Shown here: one piece after another, positions 25,381 through 38,370 of the stretch
Position numbering within the stretch: position 1 is the first letter of the stretch
How the letters are laid out: the number at the start of each line of letters is the position of its first letter
Origin: Echinarachnius parma
Taxonomy: Eukaryota; Echinodermata; Echinoidea; Clypeasteroida; Echinarachniidae
Reading direction: 5' to 3'
NCBI GenBank assembly: GCA_037951105.1
Contig: JBAMJV010005544.1
Location: 38,501 to 102,500, forward strand
Length of the DNA stretch: 64,000 nt
Made by a program: the position numbers and the translations under genes
The notes under the pieces: model-generated
The model's input: the letters and a program-made list of their open reading frames with translations, nothing else
Databases searched by the model: none
What the model was told of the DNA's origin: nothing

Positions 25381-26199
25381 ATGTATAAATCTTTAAGAGA
25401 TCAACGAAATACAAACACACATGACTGTATGGCATTTAAAACGTGCTACTCCCTTCACGTAAATAATACCCCCACCCCACGTGGAAATGCCTACCCATTT
25501 GTTTCCACATTCAGTCTCCCAACAGAATAAAGAAATATGAAACACGAATATGATTCGTTAAACGTACTTCTCCCCTTAATCCATTCCATAAAATGTTCGT
25601 TTTAATTCAAGCGCAAATTGCGTGGGATCCATAAGCTTGTGCAAAAATTGCATTTTAAATAATATGTAACTTTGCGTTTGATTATCTTTATTCAATGGAC
25701 AGATGGGTTACATTTTAAAGTTGCGATTAATCGCAAATTTACCATTGAACGCAGCTCAAAGTTTAATATAATGCAGCACATTTCTTTGCTTCTTTCCATT
25801 TAATATGTATAAAGTTGAATACGAACATAATTTGTTTAAATGATATTTCTTCATACATGCTGTACCGTACTAATTTCAGGAGATTGCCCAATAAACAATT
25901 TACTTGTTTAGGTCCCGACGGTTACAATAAATTTAGAAAAAAGTATGTAAAAGTTCGCCCTAAAATCTACTGCATTTTGAACTATAGCATCGTTTGTTTT
26001 CCACGTATTAAAAAAGTGCATACAGAGAGGAAACATATACGACCCTGCATGAAGTGTTCTTGAGTTGTTAAAATACATAATGAATACGCTAGTGTATAAT
26101 TATCTCAGGTCGTTATAATAATGCCGAGGTTAATGAATCGATTGAAACAAATTGAAATACGTTCGGACATTCCCTCGAGATTTTCGGAGAAGGTTGTTA

Positions 26200-26810
26200 T
26201 CCAATTATGTATTTTCGTCCACCTTAAATGTAAATCTTCAGAAAAAGCCGTCATTCATATGTTTTAATAAATGAAAAAAGACCACCTAATCTATGATGAA
26301 TGATAATTTGCCAGGGTATAGTTTACCGGCTTCGCTCGTAATTGCCTCCAAATCGATGTTAGTTTTACGTTTTAAATCGCGCAGCTTAAGATGTCAGGTT
26401 ATACAGTATATTTTCGTCCACCATGAAAGTGAGTCTTCAGAATTCAGAAAACATGACACAAAGAGGGTAATCAATGAAAATATACCACATAATCTAAAGC
26501 GGATGATAAGCTGTCTTGGTAGCTACCGACGTTGCTTTTAATTGCTTTCGAATCTACTATTTTATTTGAATGCAATGTCGAATAAATAGTTATGATAATA
26601 ATAATAATAATACAAATGGTTATTTTAATTGGAATAGACCATTTTCGTCCACCATGGCAGTGAGTTGTCAGTATTCAGAAAACACAGTATCATGCATTGT
26701 TATGTAATAGATGAAAAACATATCACGTATCATGATGGCATGAAGATTAACTGGGCAAGTTCGTACCCATTTTAAAGAATTTCGATTTGGTATGGTCGGT
26801 ACAGAACTTA
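26200..26810 (+). repeat. Diverged tandem repeats of about 220 bp
   Basis: ATTTTCGTCCACC occurs near 26209, 26411 and 26641, each followed by a GAGT(C/T)(T/G)TCAG-type motif. AATTGC(C/T)T(C/T)(C/G) motifs follow at a similar spacing. Unit-to-unit identity is low. Confidence 0.5.
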
Positions 26811-28489
26811 CTCTTTGTTTATTGCGTAGACTGCACCGGTAGAAAATTAAATAAATTAAAATAAACGACGTGTGCACTCAAATTGTGTACATGCAAATAA
26901 CTATGAAAGACTATAGACATTTTTCAAGGTATCAAACTAAAGGGTTCGATTGGTTATTAATCACCATTTTTACGCATTTTCCTATAAACTGCATTAGTTT
27001 GGAAGTTTTTGAGTAACAACAACTCGTGTAAACTCAAACAGGGCCTAACTCGCACATTCCTGCGCAAACTCCTCGTGTTCCCGTTCACACAAAGACGCGA
27101 TCGATTTTCGTGTATTTATGCGCGCACAAACGCAACGGGTGGAAAGTAGTTTTTAGAGCGCTACTGTATTATTTACTATTGGACATTTACTTTTCAATTC
27201 GAGGGATTTCTTTGAGATTTAGTTGAAATCTATATCTACCATCAGCTAAAGATTATCTTTAAATGCTGTATAGATTTCAGCAACTACCTTGACCATCGTG
27301 CAGAAAAAAATATAATAAGAACAGAAGGTAGGAAGGTATATAGGGCGAAGTTTGCCTTATAAATATAAGTTCGTAATTCAATAAGGAATTTGCGCAATGG
27401 CGTTTCCTTTCCCTGCTGCCCGTTTTCAATTTATCAATAATAATTTAATATAATTGCGGAGAAAATACGTTTTTTTATGAAATAAAACCTTTCATAATTC
27501 TCACAATAATTCGACGGGCAAGGCTGGAAGCTTTAAATGTCTTTATTCGTTTAAACCTCGCGTCACGCACGTGTCTTTCTAGATTGGTCCATCTGAACTA
27601 TATTGATCATGTTATGTTGTAGAAGAAAGATGACAAAAATAGAATAGATAAAAATAATAATTGCCGAATAAAGAAGGGTAACATACACAAATACTTTGTA
27701 GAAATAAGATTCAATAAAGATTTTTGTTGCAACATTTTATTGGGTCGCCAAGTTTCCAAGTTTGATTGCACATGTTTCAGATTGACAAAAATTTGATAAA
27801 TTGTTGCTTATAAAGAAAATCTCGAAATACACACATTATTTTTTGTATGAGACTGGATTCAAGTGGGAAACAAAAAGACAATAGTTTTATTTTAGAGGAG
27901 GGATATAAATACATACGCACATTTTTAACTGGGTGAAAGGAGAGCTAGATAGCTAGATATAATTATTATTTTTTAAAATACATAATACAAGATATTGTAG
28001 TCGATACGTCAACTTGTGTCTGAGTGCAATGTATGAACTCATTACATACCACAGCAAAGGTATTGCAATTATTTTGTACCTCGTTCTGATAATATAATGC
28101 GAAATTAACACCACCGGTATTGAAAGGGTTACGCCCGTATAGATGAAGACTATTCACATCGCAGACGTCATCAAACAATTGAAGTATGTCTTTGATTCAT
28201 AATAATTATATTTCGCTTTCGTTGTCTTTCTGGTAGCATTGTTCAAGAACAAAGGGGAACCACTTCCGTTTAATGTCTATGCATTCAGTCTTCGCTTCGC
28301 GTTTTATATATCGCTGCAGAGAAAAAAAACTCACCGTTATTTTTAGACTTTCAAGAGGAACTGGACAGTTGTTAACCCGGAAAAAAATATTAGTGTTCTT
28401 CAAATTCCTTTACAATCCATAACAGAGTTACGACAATCACGGGCAATCAGTACGAAGTTGTAAAGGGAATAAATTCTAGGTCCCCAGCT

Positions 28490-28780
28490 TCATGTAAATT
28501 GGATGATAATGGCGGTCTCGAATAATGCCTAATTTGAAAGCGAAAGGAAGTCGTTCCCTGAATGAAACACAATGCGTTCCTGCACGCAGCATCAAACGGA
28601 ACTTAAAGATCACCAAGCGTGCGGATGCTACACCGCGGGCCGCCATTTTGAACTACGCTCGTTTGCGCACAATGCATACTACCGAGCCAATGCGCATAAC
28701 GCACCGTACATATAGGGCGTTCGCAACATGGCACCGCGCATTTGATCCACGAATCAGAACCACTTTTAATATTAGAGATT
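28490..28780. repeat. G+C-rich inverted-repeat-like segment
   Basis: It carries GGCCGCCATTTTGAACTACG and GGCGTTCGCAACATGGCACC, motifs also seen near 12553 and 12643. Probably a short element; the open frames on both strands look accidental. Confidence 0.35.
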
Positions 28781-29759
28781 AAAAGAAACAAAAGTAGAAC
28801 CTTAAAAGGTGGTACGATAGGTGGGTAGACGTGGTAGAGTGATAAAGAGAGAAAGGGATGCGTCGGAAAAAGCACCAAAATAGTTTACAAACGCGGGACA
28901 TATCTACAGTTAGAGAACTAGAGAAGGAAAGAGATTAGGGTTTACTAGAGAGACTTATATCAGGATGTTAGGACGAGTATAATGTGTTATAAAATCACTA
29001 TGGCATGTCCTACAATCCGAAGCCATTCATTTGACGCTAATCGACCGATTTATTAAAGTTTCATGCTTAGATATAACTGAAAGGGTGGTGAAAACAACGA
29101 TTGTCGTTCGGTTAAGGGAATACATCACTTCGAATGATCGACCCCCCTTTTTAAAGGCGGATTCGCAGTTGTATATACCCGCCACATTACGAACTAATGA
29201 GAGTTGTTCTTGTCGAGCGATAAGAGGTGATAATAAATGTCATTAGGGATGATGACTGCCATCGTGTCGAGAATCAGTCGGCAAATAGTATGCGCCCGTT
29301 TCATCAACGCTGGTATATTGAGCGATCATTGCATGCGTTTATCTTCACTTGTATAGCCAACAATGGAACCCTTGGTTGCGTCTACCTTTTATTGTTGAAC
29401 ACATGAGGAAAACAACTATTGTACTCATCTGATATATCACCGAATATTGATAGAACCCAAATTGTAATCGCTCCTCGATGTATTATGTATTTAAGTAATT
29501 TAAAACATTCACTTGTGTTTTAACTAATAGATTTGAAATGTTAAAGTACACTCGATAAACTATGTCAGATTTAACCATGCACAATTACTTGGTGCATTCA
29601 CATTTGTCTTGTACCATGTTGCTTGTGGATATAAATGGTAACACAAGAATGATTTTTTTCAGATTTTGTAAAATTTTTCAAACGCCTTCCTATTTATAGA
29701 GATATTTACGATTGAGTTGTAAAGAGTTCCGGACCGCTTTTCAATTGTAGTTAGAGTCA

Positions 29760-29972
29760 ATGGGTGGAATTCACAAAGGAGGTTTGTACAAACCATGGTT
29801 TGACGATGGAATGCTGCTCGCATACCGTAAATTGTAAATCAACATTGTTAACAAGTATGGAGTTTACATTCCTTCTCCATCAGTTTACAAATGGCATTCC
29901 ATAGATGTAAACCTTGGTCAAACCATGGTTTGTACAAACCTCCTACAAACCTCCTTTGTGAATTCCACCCAT
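29760..29972. mobile_element. Hairpin MITE, same family, copy 3
   Basis: The ends are ATGGGTGGAATTCACAAAGG and CCTTTGTGAATTCCACCCAT, close to copy 2. One arm has lost part of the inner palindrome (ACCATGGTTTGACGATGG). Confidence 0.75.
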
Positions 29973-30805
29973 TTGGTAACGGATAAAATCGGACATATAT
30001 TTTCACCTTTTTTTCGCTAGGAAAAAAACAACATTGTACCGTTTCTATGAAACTTTCACACTTCTTTTAGAAGATTCTTTGGTGATATTGGTATATATTG
30101 AAGTCTCAAATATCACTTTTGGAAACATCTAATGAAGTTAATGGATCACTTAAATAATCGTTCCGCAAAACAAAAATGGTTTATAACTGTTTATAATTCC
30201 AAACATATATATATTATTCATCACTATTAGCTTTTAGTGATAAAACACAAATTGAAATCACTAAAACTCAGTCAAACCAATTCAAAACTATCCCTTTAAG
30301 ATGGACAATTATGACGGCTAGTCCCCACACCTCGGTCGCACTAACTCGTAGGGTTTACATCATCTATTATTGATGGAGGGTAGATGGATGATGTCCACAA
30401 AAAAGACTTTGTTGTAAGAAGAGAGATGGAGTAGAGAGAGGAGGCCTAACATAGGGAGGGGTAGTGATGAAACAAGGAGGGGGGGGGGGGTGGGGGTACC
30501 CCCTTTTCTTCCTCTTACTATAGGCCTATGGGGAGGGGAGAGTTGGATGAGATGGACTCAGATGTCAACTTGAGGGAGGGGGGGGGGGGTGGGGTGACCG
30601 TTTGCTCCTCCCCTGATAAATTTATAGAAATTCCTGCCAACTTACAGTCATCCGTGAAGATGGACCATTTTATTCGACCAGACTATCTCGTAAGTTTCTC
30701 GATTTTTAGTTTTGATTTTGGGGGATATAATATTAATGAGTGTCATCTCATCTCCATCACCACTCATGTGTGGTTTATGTGGGAAGAATGTTACATTTGA
30801 AGTTA

Positions 30806-31015
30806 CTGCAGCGCCCGATTCGGGAATGCGCGCGGGGCGGCGCCATAATTTGTACAACCACCAGGCGGAATCGTGCGTGAGCGCGACGCTAACGCTACAT
30901 TATTTTAAGTATAATGTTATAGAACTTTGCAAAACGCGCGGCGTGCGAATAACATGGCGTCTCCTGCGTATTAAGCCATTCATTTGACAAACGCCCTCGG
31001 GCGCGACAACACAAC
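30806..31015. mobile_element. G+C-rich element, CAGGCGGAAT family, copy 1
   Basis: It contains ACCAGGCGGAATCGTGCGTG, AACATGGCGTC and GCGCCC/GGGCGC near the ends. Relatives are at 38170-38370 (reverse) and 54240-54455. Confidence 0.45.
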
Positions 31016-32589
31016 TCCTTTAATATGTGGGGATTGAGGACACGATGTGATGGATTTCTCCGTCTTGTATTACTAAGACTATTAATACTTCAGTTTATAT
31101 GTAACATAATATAAGTGGTCAACCAGTAATCTCATTTTAATCTCGTTTAATTGAAAATAATATTCGATTAACTTTAAATTTGATATGTTTTCCTTCTTGC
31201 TGTATACGTTTTTAGTTTTATGTAGATTACGAAAGAAAATAGGTTAATTGCAATACAATACAATACCTCAAACCCATTTGGGCATCATTCATGTATCTAG
31301 GGCTGAAATCGCGCGCAAACAGAAAACGGCATGACATCAGGTAAAGAATTACTTTATCTGTACTCAAGTCTGTTCTTGAAAATATGACAATCTTCTTTAT
31401 TTATGGATGTAGATTCGCTAATTGTGACCCAATTTCATTCCAGGAACTAAAATACACCATGTGAAATTGAAGTGTCGCATACTCAATGCAATCTAGTTTT
31501 TGTTTGAGTCTGTGTTTAATAAATTAATTCGATTTATTTCAAATAGTATAATTTGATGAACCTAGATATAGCATGTATAGAAAAGTGGTAAGGTTTTTAG
31601 AGGTTTTCATAAATGAATACAAATGCTTCATTGGCTTTGTTCAGGGCAATGTAGAAATGGAAATGCTCTTTTATATATACGTCTCCACATCCCAAATAAT
31701 CTTAATTGGTGAACGAAGAAAACTTTAATTGAAATATAATTACAAAAATTGTTATACATGACTGTTTTACTAAAACAATAAAATGACGATTAAAAGTTTG
31801 TATCCAAGGATAAAATGCACAGTACTATTACAGTTAGGAGGGTGATGCTATTAGGAGCAAGAAACGTTATAGTTTGATATTATGTTTTTTGCAAACTCAG
31901 GTATTTCCTAAAACTCGATAAAACGGAAGTCTAATTTATCGTAATCATAATTCACGCGCATGCGCAGTACACGAAATGTCGTCTTTGCATGGGGATATCG
32001 CCTGATCTGTAGTATTGTCATTTAATCCTTTAATACTTGCTGAAAAAGCTATGGATAAAATAAGAATACATGCACAATAAGTGGGAACAGGTGAGTATAA
32101 AGAGGGATGATACAATTAGATGAGTAACGACAGAAAAAACAAAACCTAAGGGGCAGGTTAATTCACAAAGATCTTGAAGTTGACATACTAATATTACAAA
32201 CATACATCTATGCAAAAACGCAGTTGATCTATTTGTTCCGACGTTTTAAACACATGAAACTAGCAAAGGTGTTGCCATAATGAGATTTCCTCGGGAATAT
32301 ATCGGCTAAATTTATCCAGTTGGCACATAAACAATAAGCGGGGTTAGAAATTAGCCCGATGCTTCAATCACCTTTGTGGTTTCCCAAATAAAACAGAGGA
32401 TCTGTAGTAGCGACAAGATAGATCTTAGTTTGGGATACCTTTCACAAACACGTTTGTCTTAACAAATTTCTTAACTCGTGCGTTTTCTTTATACCTGCAC
32501 CTCTTCATGCAAATAAATCAATGCCATATTTAATCACTTTTTGGGGTCTAAAACTCTTATATCACATGAGTAAGCACATGACACACCTG

Positions 32590-32838
32590 ATGGGTGTTTC
32601 ACAAAAACAAAGTTGAACTCAAACTCGGAGTAACACTTCACATTAAGGGAATCCGCTAGTTGAAACCAAGGAGATTTAATGCTCTTGATGTCAAATTGCT
32701 TATTTAAAAGTCTCAAATAGTTGCATTCTTGCTTCTGATCTACATTTTATTCTAACACGACGAATGGCCTACCATAATTCCAAGCACAAATTAGAATTTA
32801 AGTTCAATACAAAAATTATCTTTGTGAAACACACACTG
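32590..32838. mobile_element. Diverged CACAAAGATC-family MITE
   Basis: The ends are GGGTGTTTCACAAAAACAAA and TTATCTTTGTGAAACACACA. The interior retains CCAAGGAGATTTAATGCTCT, as in the copy at 60417. Confidence 0.6.
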
Positions 32839-33038
32839 GTCCATTACAAGATAAAGCGTTTCCATCGTGAAAACAGTAATGGGTGTAAACTAATGGTGTA
32901 GAGTGTATGAAATTTATAGGCGTGTTACTCATTAACACGCGACAAAGGGTAACTACAGGTCGTAATATATGAAACTAAACAACATAATGTATTACAATTT
33001 ATGGTTATTTCATGCGGATAGCTGCGTTTCCATTAAGG

Positions 33039-33412
33039 GGCCGTCACATTTCCAAAACGGAGCCCGCCCGACTTCTCTGCGAGCTCAAAAGGGCATTTTC
33101 GCCAGGAATACGGCCGGTGTCTGCTCGATAACTACGGGCTCCGCCGCGTTTTTTAGGAGTCGGCCGACGTTCGCAAGGCACTGAAACGTGCTCCCAAATT
33201 CAGCGATTTTCGCTCGACTTCTTTTGTTTACTGATGGACGCCTAATTTCTGATCACTGATGTCCATAGGGTTCTCCCGAGCCCCGTCCAATATGTGACGG
33301 GGTAGATTTCAAGTGGAAAAATACGCTCGACTCCCTGGCGGATTTGAAATTCGGCGACTCTTTGGCGATCTACAAATTCGGCCGGGGTCCGGTGCATTTG
33401 TGACGCAGGCTT
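33039..33412. repeat. G+C-rich inverted-repeat segment
   Basis: GGGGCCGTCACATTTCC at one end and ATTTGTGACGCAGGC at the other, with ACGGGCTC and GAGCCCCGT inside. It stands out from AT-rich flanks and looks like a decayed element rather than an exon. Confidence 0.4.
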
Positions 33413-33779
33413 TAGAACGAATTTCCGCGGCGAATTATTGAAAAAATCGCTCTGAGGAGCGATTTAAAAAGTTAGCTTGCGAATATTCGCCAAGTAATAT
33501 GAATAATATATAACAGCTTTATGATTAACCAGCTATTTTGTTTAGGCTGTTCATGTTCCGTTCTAAACCTATGTATCTTTCCACTGCTGACAGTGTATTT
33601 TTATTTATTTTATACCTAATCATGGAACAAGCTTTGTGTTCATCCGGAACGACCGTTTTAGATAAGGTTTGAATATAATGTCATTGCATTCTTATTTTCT
33701 ACTTTTGAACCAGGATGCAACATACTCGGGAGGGAGAAAAATAAGATTTGTATGGCTTCGATTCTGAAGACCACATTTA

Positions 33780-33990
33780 ATGATAATGATGATGACGATA
33801 ATGATGATAATGAAGAGGAGGAGGAGGATGAGGATGACAACGATTATGATTATGATGTTGCTGATGATGATGATGATGAAACTTATGCTGCTGCTGCTGC
33901 TGCTGGGGATGATGATGGTGGAGATGATGATATGTATTATGCTGCTGCTGATAATGTTGAAGATGATAGGGTGGTGAAGATGATAATGCT
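33780..33990 (+). repeat. GAT/GCT trinucleotide microsatellite
   Basis: Runs of GATGATGAT and GCTGCTGCT give an apparent Asp/Ala-rich frame on one strand and Ser-rich on the other. No gene is inferred. Confidence 0.85.
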
Positions 33991-35995
33991 GCTACAGATG
34001 ATGATATTCAATACACGCCTATAATTAAGGTGCATCCATGATTAATCTGTGATTTAGGATGATTTAGGATTTAGGATTAATCAATAGATAATATGGGCAC
34101 ACAGAATAATTATATTATACTGTGGACTGTATCGAGTTATAAAGTCTAAGTAAAAAAAAAAAGAAACACTCCTAGAATCCCAAAGGCTCTTTTCCAATCG
34201 GGTCTCGGATTGAGTTTATAGCATGGTTAGGCAAGGTTATTAATATCCCTTTATATACCTGTTATACAAGGAAACGCAAGCTCAATTTTGTTTCCCTCTT
34301 ATATCATGGCTCCAACCTAGATTCCAGAAAAGTTCATCTCCAGAAAGAAGACGATGCCAGCCAGCATTCGAATAAACAATTGATGTCTAATATAGATTGT
34401 TGGTCGTTGCAAACTATTAAAAAACGATACTTTTAGAACAATACGGACACTATAATTGACAACATCTTAAAGACGTCATTCTACTACTCGGTCGCGTAAA
34501 CAAAGCTGTATGATTTTGGTGTTGTAAAGCAAATTTAACTCGAACAGTTCTGAACATAAGAACTATCCACAATTCCACCGCCGTCCATTTATAAACAGTT
34601 AAAATGATACCAGGTATTTTGAGGGTTAAGTGGATCGTCTTATTAATATGTAGACAATACAGAATTTGGAGCATTTAATGAATTTTGAGACAATGAAGAA
34701 TTGTCATGGCGGAGGGCATAGACGTTCACTGCTTTTTAAATATATATTTTTAAAATCAAGGACACTAATCACAATGAAAGGGAATCGAGACATTTACCTT
34801 TGTTTAACAACAATTAAGTTGTATAAATATAGCTGAATATAATTATAGTTATATTCAAATGAGTGTATAATTATACTGAAGTGTGACGTCATACTTGGTC
34901 AATAATAAAAGAGAAGTGTTTATTTTTACAGAGCACTGTTTTACGAATAGATTCTCATTATCATTGCGCAATTCAATCAAAATGCTCCTGAAATGCATAC
35001 AGTAGGTGCGTGTTTATAGGATAGTGACCTCCAATGTATTCATGGTATTCCAGCAGTACTGTGCGTATTCAGCTCAATGCTTAGGTTTAGTAAGAAATTC
35101 ACTAATGAATTTGGTAGGTTATTAGATATTCAGTTATCTCAGGATCTCAGGATCTCAGGACATAAACTTAAGAATACATGTCATGGTATATCATAAATCA
35201 ACTCTCGCATAAGCGAAATCGCGAAGGATAATGGTAAAACTATAATTAGTATTACGAAGAGAACAAATATATTACCTGAAAATAAAGAAAAGGGGATAAA
35301 TATACATAATTTTGTACCGATTCTATTGTTGTTTGCGATTTTCCTCAAATGTATGGTTACTTATGGTAATGGTATATGCGGAAGAGTGTTTTTTTTCAAT
35401 AGAGTGAATTTCTATAGTAAGAAGAGAAAGCGTATATGAGAAATAAGGAAGGAAAAAAAAATGAGAAGGGGAGGGTGTTTAAATGTTTACACTATAGAGT
35501 AGGAAACATAGGCATAGGAGGGCGTAATGACTGGAGGAGGGGGGGGGGGGTACGTCATTTCTTAGGGGCACATCTACAGACTCTATGTATTTCTTTAATT
35601 CTTACCCCTTTGCTTTGCTATTGTTTTGTCTAATCATATGGGGCACGTGCCCCCAGATCAGGACAAAATGAGAAAGAATTCGAAGAAAGAGAAAGGAAGG
35701 TGTTTCTCATTTCTTCTTATTACACTCGCGGTTCATAACCCCACCTTTCTGTGAAATACAAGCACTCGAAACGAGATTTGATTTACGGAAAGGAAATATG
35801 GTCATAAAAACCACTCTTTTTTTCTCATGCAAACCAATATAACCCAACGCAAAAACATCATCAACTCTCTTGTAAACATCAACGTGATTGAGTGCCATAT
35901 TCATTATCACCTCCAGAGGCGGTGTCGCTAATTAAAGTCAAGAGCATTAGGTTCGTAGCAACGGCCAAGCAACGCGCTCTTAGCAACGAAACAAT

Positions 35996-36154
35996 ATGCC
36001 GCCCAAACCACCGATGCCACTAATGTCAACTGCTACAACACTGGATAGATCATTGGTTGTTGAAAGCGACGCCGTCAGTCCACCAAGTTTCCAGGTCCAG
36101 AGCAGTGTGGTTCCTTTAAATGTTACACATAGAGTAATTATGTGCGATGAATAA
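35996..36154 (+). CDS. Unrecognised 52-codon ORF, possible first exon
   Basis: An ATG at 35996 opens a 52-codon frame of varied composition (start MPPKPPMPLMS, Pro/Ser/Val-rich, end IMCDE), richer in G+C than the flanks. Three GCAACG half-sites (about 35957, 35968, 35982) sit within 40 bases upstream and resemble RFX/X-box half-sites, which often precede ciliary genes. A possible donor is CATAGA/GTAATT near 36133. A CAAA microsatellite follows. No downstream exon was found, so this may be an isolated first exon, a retrocopy fragment or chance. Confidence 0.22.
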   Translation: MPPKPPMPLMSTATTLDRSLVVESDAVSPPSFQVQSSVVPLNVTHRVIMCDE

Positions 36155-36171
36155 GTATGACCACACAAACA

Positions 36172-36268
36172 AACACACATACACACAAACAAACAAACAA
36201 ACAAACAAACAAACAAACAAACAAACAAACAAACAAACAAACAAACAAACTAACAAACAAACAAACAA
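36172..36268 (+). repeat. CAAA tetranucleotide microsatellite
   Basis: About 24 units of CAAA in a row with few interruptions. Frames through it on both strands are artefacts. Confidence 0.9.
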
Positions 36269-36985
36269 GAAACGAAGAAACAAGCCAACCAAAAACAAAA
36301 TCGTTGTGTTGCAAGATGTCCGTTCGATGTCGTCAACGGAAAATAAGAGACTCATCCATCCAAATTAATCGAATACCAGATCAGTGAACAATGCAAACAA
36401 TAATTATGGCGGATATGAAGTTTTGTTTTTACAATATGGTCATGATGATCGGGTTTGAAGGTTAACAACTTTAATCGCCATTTCGATTGATAAAGGATGT
36501 ACAAATAAAAAAGCAAACCGCACGATATCGGTGGAAATTTAAATTAATATTGTGTAAAAGTGTAATGATTTATAGTTGTAATGATGCAGGCTATCATATT
36601 ATGCTTGCCATATTTCATATCATTCATGTTTGGAAATTAATAAGTTCCGTTTAAAAATGCCAACATGGAGAGGACTTATAATTATAGATAAAAGTGATAT
36701 TATGCATACTGCCATATTCCGGGTTAATCATTTATATTCATATACATGATATAAGAGTTTCATCGAGAACATGTCAAACTAGTGAGATTCTAAAGTGTTG
36801 TCATGCATGCCTTTAATATCGTATTTCACTGTGTAAATCATTTATATTCTTACATTTTGATTTAGGGGGGCTATATTGTCTCCTCCATTGTGTATATTGT
36901 TTTGAAATTGAACAACATTACAATGTTCTCATAAATGAAGCGTTGCTAATAACCTCATCCATTGCTATGTTACATTTGGACTGAT

Positions 36986-37050
36986 CTTGGTTTATAAGTT
37001 AATACTTAAAACCTACATTTGGTTATAAGTTAATACTTAAAACCTACACA
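36986..37050 (+). repeat. 32-bp tandem duplication
   Basis: GGTTTATAAGTTAATACTTA, then AAACCTACA, is followed by GGTTATAAGTTAATACTTAA, then AACCTACA. Confidence 0.75.
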
Positions 37051-38169
37051 AATTATTCCTTTGCCTTTGAATTGAATCCGAAAAATAAATGATTATTTCC
37101 TTGGAGTTACTCTTACCAAGTTAGTTAATTTGTTAACATTTTTGAGCGAAAGGGTTTATTTTACTTTCATTGGAAAGGTATGAGCAATAATTATTTTTAA
37201 CGACTTGTCACCAATGTCAAAACATGTTGACTGCTTACGTGAAATACCTGTACCTGATTTGAACGATAATTTTGCTTATTATAATGACATAATAATTGGA
37301 AATAGCTCGAAGTATATTATCTATAATATGTAGATGGCATTAACAAGGTTAGTGTTGATTAAGTGTCGATGATAAAAAATGATGACGAAATTATTTTATT
37401 TAGAAAACTCATTACTTATTAGACACATGGAACATTCTCAAGAAAACAGTTTTATGACTTGATTTATCGTTTAAGTTAATCCAATTCTAGTGATAACTTC
37501 CCTTATTCATTTGTGCAATAACATAATAATTTGATAATGACGAATAATGTACACGTTTCCTCGCCGAAGGGAGGGAATATCATAATCATTTTCCCGTAAT
37601 TTTGTCTCGAGTAATTATCAATTATGAAAACTGTATTATATGACACCTTTAGGCAAATCTTGAAGGACATGCTTGCCTACCCTTGACGTCTACATTTCAA
37701 ATAAAAATACTTTATACGAGCTTGTTTTTTTCCAAATAGAATATAATTATGACGTATGAATTGTCAAGCTTTTTTTCCTTCAAAATTAACGAACCACTCT
37801 CTCTAACTTGTCACATGTTTTCGTCCGGGAAATGTTATTATTATGTGTATTAACTGTGTGTTATACCCTACGTTATAATGGTTTGGGATACCAAACAGTT
37901 ATGATAGTATTAAAAAGGTGACGCACATCATTTTAACTTGTGTTTACCGGTACTGCTTCTTGCAGTGTAAATCTTATTTATGTTCAAGCACGGTAGATAT
38001 GATAGAATTATAACCTTACAGTTGTATATGACAACAAACAATTTAATTGGCCACTTAAGAGTAATTTTGACAATACAGTTTTGTTCCGTTTAACCTGACG
38101 CCAAACCAGCTTGGGCATGGAGCAAAGTAGTTACATATTCTCTTCGATGGTATTGAAAGCCGAAAAGAA

Positions 38170-38370
38170 AATATGTAATGGGACATCGTCGCCATGTCTG
38201 AGGGCGCTTTACTAAAAGATGACGGAAATGTGTCATGTTAAACGCACGCCGCGCGCTCCGTATAGATTGCATACGCTGAATAGTTACGCTCACCCACGAT
38301 TCCGCCTGGTTATGTTTTTTACGTATGCAAAATGTATACGTATGCGCCATGTAGACGCGTACTATTTGCC
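38170..38370. mobile_element. G+C-rich element, CAGGCGGAAT family, copy 2
   Basis: It contains CGATTCCGCCTGGTTATG, the complement of the motif at 30806, with GGGCGCTTTA near one end and GCGCCATG near the other. Confidence 0.4.

Noticed and set aside
28525..28878. Arg-rich frame and opposite-strand frame
   Set aside because: G+C-rich repeat motifs shared with other element copies explain the lack of stops.
33752..34024. Asp/Ala-rich open frame
   Set aside because: It is produced by the GAT/GCT microsatellite; the overlapping frames are equally open.
36147..36387. Thr/Asn/Lys/Gln repeat frames and the opposite-strand Phe/Val/Cys/Leu frame
   Set aside because: Both come from the CAAA microsatellite.
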